Source: Sesamum alatum
Lineage: Eukaryota > Streptophyta > Magnoliopsida > Lamiales > Pedaliaceae
Assembly: GCA_034509735.1 (NCBI GenBank)
Contig: JACGWO010000011.1
Coordinates: 11,503,866-11,567,865 of the forward strand
DNA length: 64,000 nt
Reading direction: 5' to 3'
The notes under the pieces were generated by a model. The model did no database searches. It saw only the letters and a list, made by a program, of their open reading frames with translations, and was not told where the DNA came from. The position numbers and the translations under genes are program-made. Numbering within the stretch: position 1 is the first letter of the stretch; the number at the start of each line of letters is the position of its first letter. Of this stretch, positions 57,734-64,000 are shown piece after piece.

Positions 57734-58159
57734 GGGTGAATTACAACTACCTCCCTTAAGGTTTGGAATAATTTACAAATACTCCCTCGTGTTTGAAAAA
57801 TTATAATATCCCTCCCTGAGGTTTGTAACCGTCTAACAAATAACTCATCTTCATCTATTTTTATAGATGAACTAACCAAAATACCCTCATGCAAACTGAA
57901 TTATTCTTAAAAAATTTTGAATTTTTTTGGACTATAATGAGCAGGGAGAGGTTTCTTAAGCTTTTTATACAAAGGAGCAATAATGCTATTTGCCTTGGTT
58001 GATTTTTCTACAACATTAACTAAAAATTCAAGGGCAAAGTGGTCAATTTTAGGCCTTTGGTTAAAAATACAAACCTCAGGGAGGTATTTATAATTTTTCA
58101 AATAACGAGGAGGTATTTATAATTATGCCAAATCTTAAAGGAAGTGACTGAATTTACCC
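57734..58159. mobile_element. Mutator-type MITE, family B, perfect 10-bp target duplication
   Basis: TTCAAATAAA flanks it at 57724-57733 and 58160-58169. Ends are gggtgaattacaactacc and gtgactgaatttaccc. Its body is the inverse-oriented relative of the 7318 and 20871 copies. Confidence 0.86.
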
Positions 58160-58241
58160 TTCAAATAAATTTAGCAAAACGCCCTTTTAAATCCAACTTA
58201 ATTCAATCCATAAAAGAAAAATAAAGAATGATACTATGTTG

Positions 58242-58246
<5 letters not shown>

Positions 58247-58273
<27 letters not shown>
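58247..58273. repeat. (AT)n microsatellite
   Basis: Alternating AT directly adjoining the family E element that follows. Confidence 0.9.
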
Positions 58274-58275
<2 letters not shown>

Positions 58276-58279
58276 CCAC

Positions 58280-58752
58280 GGAAAAATTATTGTTTTTAGT
58301 CCGCTAAGTATGCCCGATATTAATTTTAGTCTGATAACTATGCCCCCATTTTTTTCTAGGTCCAGTAACTTATAAAATTGATGAGATTTAGTTCCGAATT
58401 AGGATTTTTTTTGCTCAATTTTCCAGCGATATTTTTGAAAATTAGCCGGAAATTGCACACGTGGCAACTATTTGGTTAATTTACGGCACCTTATACATGT
58501 GTACAACCACATGTATTAGTTGCCACTTGTACAACTACATGTATTATATGTGGCATTCAAATTAAAATCCACCTTTTTAATTGGCACGTAGGCTTAAAAA
58601 TTCTCAAGATATATCCAGTTGGCATGCCATGTAATATTTCCTGCCGAGAAATTAAAAATCGACCAACGAAGGACTAAATCTCATCAATTTTGCAAGTTAC
58701 TGAACTTAGAAAAAAAATAGTCATAGTTACCGGACTAAAAAATAATTTTTCC
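58280..58752. mobile_element. Mutator-type MITE, family E, perfect 10-bp target duplication
   Basis: ATATTGCCAC occurs at 58270-58279 and 58753-58762. The arms ggaaaaattattgtttttag and aaaaaataatttttcc are inverted. It is closely related to 34270-34766. Confidence 0.87.
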
Positions 58753-58762
58753 ATATTGCCAC

Positions 58763-59414
58763 TAAACAACATATTTTATTACTAATCTTGGTGCATGGGT
58801 TGGCAGCACTTCAACTTGGTGATAATGGCCAACATATATATGAGGAATCCAACAGGCTTTCCACTCCATGCCTATGCTTTTCTCATCTCCGCTGTTCCAG
58901 TTTCGCTGCCCAAATCAAACAGCTTATATCTTCTAATAAAATAATTTATCCTTCAAATCGAGTCAAGTATAAATTTATTTTTCTATCACATGAATGAGAA
59001 AATAGGGGTGGCATCCACAAATTCGTTAATCGCTTGTATTATATACGTGAGCAAGAACAAAATTTTTATAGTTGATCTACTATTTTCAAGAACAAACTCT
59101 ATCACACGGAAATCTTTCATGGTGATGTTCATCGACAGCTGCGATGCCAAATATTTTGACAAGAATTCGAAACTAAGTTTGACAACTTTCAACCTTAATC
59201 ATTAGATTACGACTATTAGTGGTTTTCACAGAAAAAGGGGGTGCGAACACAAAAACTTTTTTATTATTCTCGCTCAAGCATGCTTTACTTATGCTAATAG
59301 ATTTGTAATTTGATTATGAGAAGCGGGTTGATTCACTTTACGTTTTGATGGGCTGTAATGACAAACTTATTATATAGTGTGGTTCAATCCGAACATTCAC
59401 TATGATATAATGAA
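58763..59414. other. Intergenic DNA without a supported gene
   Basis: Short open frames on both strands overlap one another and show no family features. Confidence 0.4.
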
Positions 59415-60058
59415 GGGTACATTACGCTTTTCCATTCGAATTATACCTATTTTTATAATTTGTCATCTAATTTTTTTTTTTTTTTTTGTATCAATTTTGA
59501 GAAATTTGCAAGTTATTATATATGACCTGCTTTCTTGTCGATTTTTATGCCAAAAAGTATCACATGCAGTGCATATGTGCATTTGGAGAAAAAAAAACTT
59601 GCCCTTAAATATACCATTTGCACTACATGTGATTGTTTTCCAACAGAAAAATTGACCAAAATCGTCATATATGGTAACTTACAAATTTCAAAAAGTTGAG
59701 ATGGTAAATTGACAAAAAAAAATATTTAGATGACAAAGTATAAAAACGAGCATAATTGGGATGTACTACAAGAAAATAGCTTAATAGCAACGAAATTATT
59801 TATTGCTGAAATCAGCATCGAACTAATTAGCAAGTAAAATTTTAGTTGTTAATCTACAATACTTAATATATATTTTAAATAATTTGTTACTACATTTGTT
59901 AGCAAGTAAATTTTTATTGTTAAATTTATTAGCAAGTAAATTTCTTATATTAAATAATATATTAACAATGAGAATCTTACTCACTAATTAGTTCGATGTT
60001 GATTGTTTTCGTTGTTATTGGGCATTTTTTTAATAGTGATGGTAAATGTAATTTACCC
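59415..60058. repeat. Foldback element, family L, interrupted
   Basis: The left arm gggtacattacgcttttcc and the right end gtaaatgtaatttaccc belong to the same element as 8555-8927. The right arm is split at 59761-60041 by a CACTA-type miniature element. Confidence 0.7.
59764..60038. mobile_element. CACTA-derived miniature element, family K, ATG duplication
   Basis: It begins TACTACAAGAAAATAGC and ends in ttttttaatagtg. ATG lies on both sides (59761-59763, 60039-60041). The body matches 44627-44894 closely, including the phrase attagcaagtaaaatt. Confidence 0.75.
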
Positions 60059-60216
60059 TATATAATGCAATATAAAAAACAATTATTATGTTGGTCGTGT
60101 ACCCTCTACCCTATCTAATAAAATAAGACTTAATAAATTAAGATGTCACCCCACTTCTAAATTCTTTAATTTCCGGCACCATTCACATGCCATTTCCCAA
60201 CCCTAGCATTAACTAA

Positions 60217-60224
60217 TATAAATA
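60217..60224 (+). promoter_or_regulatory. TATA box of the glycine-rich pseudogene
   Basis: TATAAATA 68 bases upstream of the position of the lost start codon. The promoter may survive although the coding frame does not. Confidence 0.6.
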
Positions 60225-60284
60225 CCTCTACATTTTCACGTTAAGAGTGCACAAAAAACTTTCATTCAAGAAAATTGTGCTACA

Positions 60285-60726
60285 ATCGCAAAATTGAAGT
60301 CATACACTCTTCTGGCTATGCTTACTTTATCAACTCTAGCCGTTGTTTCTGAAAGTCGGGTCGCCAGAAAGGATTTGGGCCTAGACTAGGGTGGTCTGGG
60401 CGGCTTAGGGATCGGAGTTGGCGTGGGGATTGGCATCGGCTTAGGAGGTGGTGGCAGCGGCTCAGGGGCTGGTGCGGGCTCCGGCTCCGGCTCAGGGGCT
60501 AGCTCGAGTTCCAGTTCAAGCTCTAGCTCAAGCTCTAATGCAGGTTCAGGAGGTGGTGCGGGCTCAGAAGCGGCCTCGTCTGCTGGATCACGAGCAGGGT
60601 CGGGCTCAGACGGGGGGGAGGGGCGGGTGGTGGGTCAGTGGTGGTGGAGGGTTCGGGTAGCGGAAGCGGGTATGGTGAAGGAGAGGGACACGGGTCGGGT
60701 TATGGTGAAGGAAGTGGAAATTAATG
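60285..60726 (+). pseudogene. Glycine-rich secreted protein pseudogene
   Basis: It is a paralogue of 42744-43181: KLKSYTLLAMLTLSTL matches the signal peptide, ESRVARKDLGLD matches the conserved junction, then come Gly-rich, polyserine and GSEAASSAGSRAGSGS parts. The start codon position reads ATC at 60285-60287, an in-frame TAG interrupts at 60387-60389 (codon 35), and a frameshift falls at the G run near 60612-60618, after which the natural end (YGEGSGN) is in another frame. Confidence 0.88.
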
Positions 60727-60941
60727 ATCAGTGCATGCATATATGCTATGTACTCCAAAGTCCAATATGGTGATAAAATTTGCCATAATTATATATAATG
60801 TAAATAAACATATGTGATCTCAATTTCACTTCAAGATCATGTTATAGTAATGTCAATTTTACTTTGATTAAAATTAATGGGGTTCGCTAAAATTTAAGAA
60901 AATAAATATTCTTTTATATTTGGATCTTATACGTACATTCT
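60727..60941. other. Intergenic spacer
   Basis: 3' flank of the pseudogene; nothing else recognised. Confidence 0.4.
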
Positions 60942-61300
60942 TGATGTGGAAAGAAATATTAAATAGATCGAAAAATTAAAAATATAGTATGCCCACAAAA
61001 AGTATGAGTTCTTAAAACCATTTCACATGAATTCCTTTATCTACTTAAATTTAGAGCCCGATATGTGGAAAGTATCCCCTTCGAACAAGATACGCCCCTC
61101 GATATGCATACGAGGCCACCCAGTCGCGAATAAACTCCAAAGCATAAGTCAAACTAGGCTGCTTCCTCAAAGGTTTATCCTCATACAATACAAGACCACC
61201 GCTTAAGACCTCATCCATGAACACAATTTTACGAGGCTACCTTCCACCGTCTTCATAAAGCATGAGCCCCACCTCGAAAGCCTCTCTCCACCTCGTATGG
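60942..61300 (+). repeat. LTR-like repeat, truncated first copy
   Basis: It matches 63139-63500 closely (tgatgtggaaagaaatatt, atgcccacaaaaagtatgag, agaccaccgcttaagacct). Homology stops at about 61300, where an inverted-repeat segment begins, so the downstream half of this LTR is missing. Confidence 0.75.
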
Positions 61301-61445
61301 GATACATTTACACAATTAACAGTTATTATACCATTCCATATGGTGTGTAAATGTATCTCTACTATATGTGTTTATGTGTATATTTTTAAGATATATGCTC
61401 CCTTATCTATATATATAAAAATTTACAGTGCATATGGAATGGTAT
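61301..61445. repeat. Interlocked perfect inverted repeats
   Basis: gatacatttacaca (61301-61314) is inverted at 61344-61357, and ataccattccatatg (61328-61342) is inverted at 61431-61445. The two hairpins overlap, so they could not form at once without a knot-like arrangement. Confidence 0.8.
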
Positions 61446-63138
61446 ATTATGGCATGATTATTTGTTTGGTTAATTTAACTTAAAAATTATCGCTTAATAA
61501 AATTATTTACTTAATCAACTATGAATAAGAGAGACCGAAAAGGTAAAAGATTTCACCAACATAAGTTTTGACGAGTGAAGTCATAGCTTAATAATTTGGT
61601 GTTCTAAATAGCAGTTATTAATTTATAATTTTACTCCATACATTCAAATTTCTAAAAACAAACTTTTATTGGTAATTGATTACTTTTGTCGTATTTACTT
61701 TTATTAAAGTAATCAAATTTCATATGATTTCTCTTATTCCAAATTAACTCGCATACACCTTACGTTAATAAACCTTGAATGAAAAATAAGCGAAGAAGTA
61801 CAAATCTCATGGGTGATAATGAATTATTGTACTAAAAATAAATACATAATGTTTAATATAATAGATACGGGGTGTCATAAAACTGTTTCAACAAGTAAAA
61901 TTAAAAAAAGAAAGAAGAGATTAAATGTAGAAATTGATAGGATGATCGAACTAAGAATAATGATGAAGCTGAACTCATAAAAAAAATGACGAGCTCACTA
62001 AATGAATTTCAGTGATGCTGAAAGAGGTAAAGGTTAATAGATTCTTCTTTAGCAAGAGGTCGTTTAGGGATTACCCCATAAAAGGTGTTTGATCACCTCA
62101 AATTCCCGATAGCAAAATACACAAAACTAGCCCATAAACTGATTTTCGATAAGTTATTTCGAAAAGTGAATATTGGCTCTATTATAAATCAAACTTTTAA
62201 CTTACGAATCCTTTCAATCTAGTTGAGGCTAATTACCCATTTGACTAAGGGTGAAAACTAATGTGTCGGGTTAAGAAATAAATACCTATAAGAGTTAATA
62301 TGAAATAAAAATGCATTTATTAGGCGGTAAAATTATTACTCTTATATCTTGCTCTGTGTGGGAAATTTATTTTCACATACACCAATATTTGTTAAACAAT
62401 GAGGATGTGTTCTATTTAGTTATTTTTTACATGATAGTGATTAATTGGTAGTAATATTTATTTAACTCTCTTTAAAACTCCTTTTGGTTTGAGTTGCCAT
62501 GGAATATGCATGGGCTCTTAAATGTGACGCTCATCGTGATTGAAAGCAACGCGGATTGCATAAGTAGAGATCAGGCATAGGGCGTCCGACTTCTCAAATT
62601 TCTCCGCACTATGAGCATTCACAATCTGAAGGGGTATTATTGTTGTCAGAAGGGAATTTGCTTCTTTAATAAAAGTTACTATTTCGTATAAATATGGGTA
62701 TGTATCTACATCGTCCCCAACAACAAGTACGGTATTGCTGAAAATCTACTAGAATGCCTGAGAGGCACGAAATCAACAAAGGACAAAAAGGGGACATGAT
62801 CCCGCTTCAACCGAAGCCCTGATAAAGGCCCAAAAAGTACCTAAGAAGCACTAAAACCAAAAAAAGGTAACTTGGAACCCCCACAAAAACAGGCCTAGAC
62901 ATTGAAGGGCCTTTCAATAGTAAAAATCATCAATCAACAGAGGAGGCCGAGAAAAGCCTAAAAAGTTCTACACTCTACAAGTCTAGCGAGTCTACTGATG
63001 ATCCCCATCGTACGCCAACCAAAAAACTTCAAAATTTAAATGGGATTCCTTAACAACATAAAACTTCTTCAGCTACGTTTAGAAATAAAATAATTTCTTC
63101 TTTATTTTCTTAAAATAAAAAAGAAACTGGGGGACTTT
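61446..63138. other. Probable remnant of an LTR retroelement interior, non-coding
   Basis: There are no open frames of a recognised family. The end near 63124-63138 (gaaactgggggacttt) looks like a polypurine tract directly before the second LTR copy. This suggests that the stretch from about 62500 is the 3' untranslated interior of a plus-strand element. Confidence 0.5.
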
Positions 63139-63860
63139 TGATGTGAGAAGAAATATTAAATAGACTGAAACATTAAAAATACAATATGCCCACAAAAAGT
63201 ATGAGTTCTTAAAACCATTTCACATGAATTCCTTTATCTGCTTAAATTTAGAGCCCGATACTGGGAAGTATCCCCTCCGAACAAGAAACGCCCCTCAATA
63301 CGCTTACGAGACCACACAGTTGCGAAATACACTCCGAAGCATAAGTCAAACTAGGTTGCTTCCTAGAAGGCTTGTCCTCATACGATACAAGACCACCGCT
63401 TAAGACATTATCCACGAACACAAATTTACGAGGCCACCTTCCACCGTCCTCATAAAGCATGAGCCCCACCTTGAAGGCCTCTCTCCTCCTCGTACGAGGC
63501 CTCCCCCTCAAAGACCTCTCGCAGCCTCATACGAGGCCTCCTTCTCAAGGACTTTACGCCGCCCGATACGAAGGCACCCTCGGCACAACTTGACCATTGC
63601 CCTTGGAGATATCCATGTGGGAATCTCAACCACAAGGAAAATACATAATCACAAGGAAATCCGGCAAAAGATCTTGAAAATCCAGAGGAGATCCTATCAC
63701 TTTATTACAACAAATGACCTTAAGCAATTCTATAAATACTCCTAGAATTTCCAGCTTAGAGGGGGGGAATCATCTTCTTTCTATCATTCTTTGTATTTCA
63801 TGTGAAATCTTATTCTTATTTTATTGGGAATTTCATTTTTACCCAAATCAATTCTCAAAG
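63139..63860 (+). repeat. LTR-like repeat, second and longer copy
   Basis: Begins TGATGTGAGAAG after the purine-rich tract. It contains reiterated tcatacgaggcctc/ctcgtacgaggcctc units and a TATA motif in ctataaatactcc (about 63730). The right end is uncertain. Minus-strand frames inside it are side effects of the repeated units. Confidence 0.65.
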
Positions 63861-63956
63861 TTTTACCAAATACATTTTAATATCTTTTAAGCTTCTAAAC
63901 ATCCTATAAGATATTTTAAAGAGTTTATAGGCTCAACCAAACACCCTCTAAAATAC

Positions 63957-63982
63957 AGTATATATATATATATATATATATA
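63957..63982. repeat. (AT)n microsatellite near the window end
   Basis: Uninterrupted alternating AT. Confidence 0.9.
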
Positions 63983-64000
63983 CTGCATTTCCAGAATCAA

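Noticed and set aside
60423..60773. A 116-codon frame in the glycine-rich pseudogene as an independent gene
   Set aside because: It starts at GTG after an in-frame stop and its end is out of frame with the paralogue; it is a fragment of the dead copy.
63248..63635. Minus-strand frames of 87 and 61 codons rich in Arg, Gly and Glu
   Set aside because: They come from reiterated cgaggcctc units of the LTR-like repeat and have no recognisable protein features.
1..64000. CRISPR arrays, rRNA or tRNA genes, bacterial-type operons
   Set aside because: No spaced identical repeats of CRISPR type, no cloverleaf-forming tRNA sequence and no rRNA segment was recognised on either strand.

Overview
The window is nuclear DNA of a flowering plant. 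The evidence is intron-bearing plant gene families (a FORKED1-like/VAN3-binding protein gene, a P-class PPR gene, a FLX-like coiled-coil gene, a secreted glycine-rich protein gene), a plant Copia retrotransposon, a CACTA transposon, Mutator-type miniature elements, and a decayed endogenous plant pararetrovirus. It looks eudicot; I cannot name the species. No rRNA or tRNA gene, CRISPR array or prokaryotic operon was seen.

Layout. 1-5351 (minus): a defective caulimovirid copy. Reading along the minus strand it holds a tRNA-Met primer-binding site, two small ORFs, a coat protein with zinc knuckle, a movement protein, an aspartic protease, a reverse transcriptase and an RNase H cut by the window edge. 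5350-14300: AT-rich intergenic DNA packed with foldback miniature elements. 14577-16881 (plus): FORKED1-like gene with eight coding exons. 17684-18876: a DNA-level partial copy of the FLX-like gene, abutting and slightly overlapping the 3' end of the PPR gene at 18855-20363 (minus). 20364-29776: repeats, including a hAT-like element (21370-22360) and a Mutator-like element with a GC-rich, splice-site-bearing insert (24171-25515). 30078-31913 (minus): the intact FLX-like gene. 31914-42700: gene-poor repeats, including one miniature element nested in another. 42744-43181 (minus): glycine-rich secreted protein. 45655-55247: a Copia element (minus) with a TTTTC target duplication, whose 3' LTR is split by a 4.6-kb CACTA element (45954-50581, TTA duplication). 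60285-60726 (plus): a dead paralogue of the glycine-rich gene. 60942-63860: LTR-like direct repeats of another retroelement.

The host genes are not an operon or pathway; they are unrelated neighbours. What links parts of the window is rearrangement. The FLX-like gene donated a 1.2-kb fragment that now supplies the last codons of the PPR gene, and the glycine-rich gene has a pseudogene about 17 kb away. At least ten short foldback elements have perfect 9-10 bp target duplications that I could read directly, so Mutator-type miniature elements are the dominant structured component of the intergenic DNA. I saw no clearly new biochemical system. The strongest leads are the chimeric PPR terminus, the pararetrovirus domain order, the gene-fragment-carrying Mutator element and the nested insertions.
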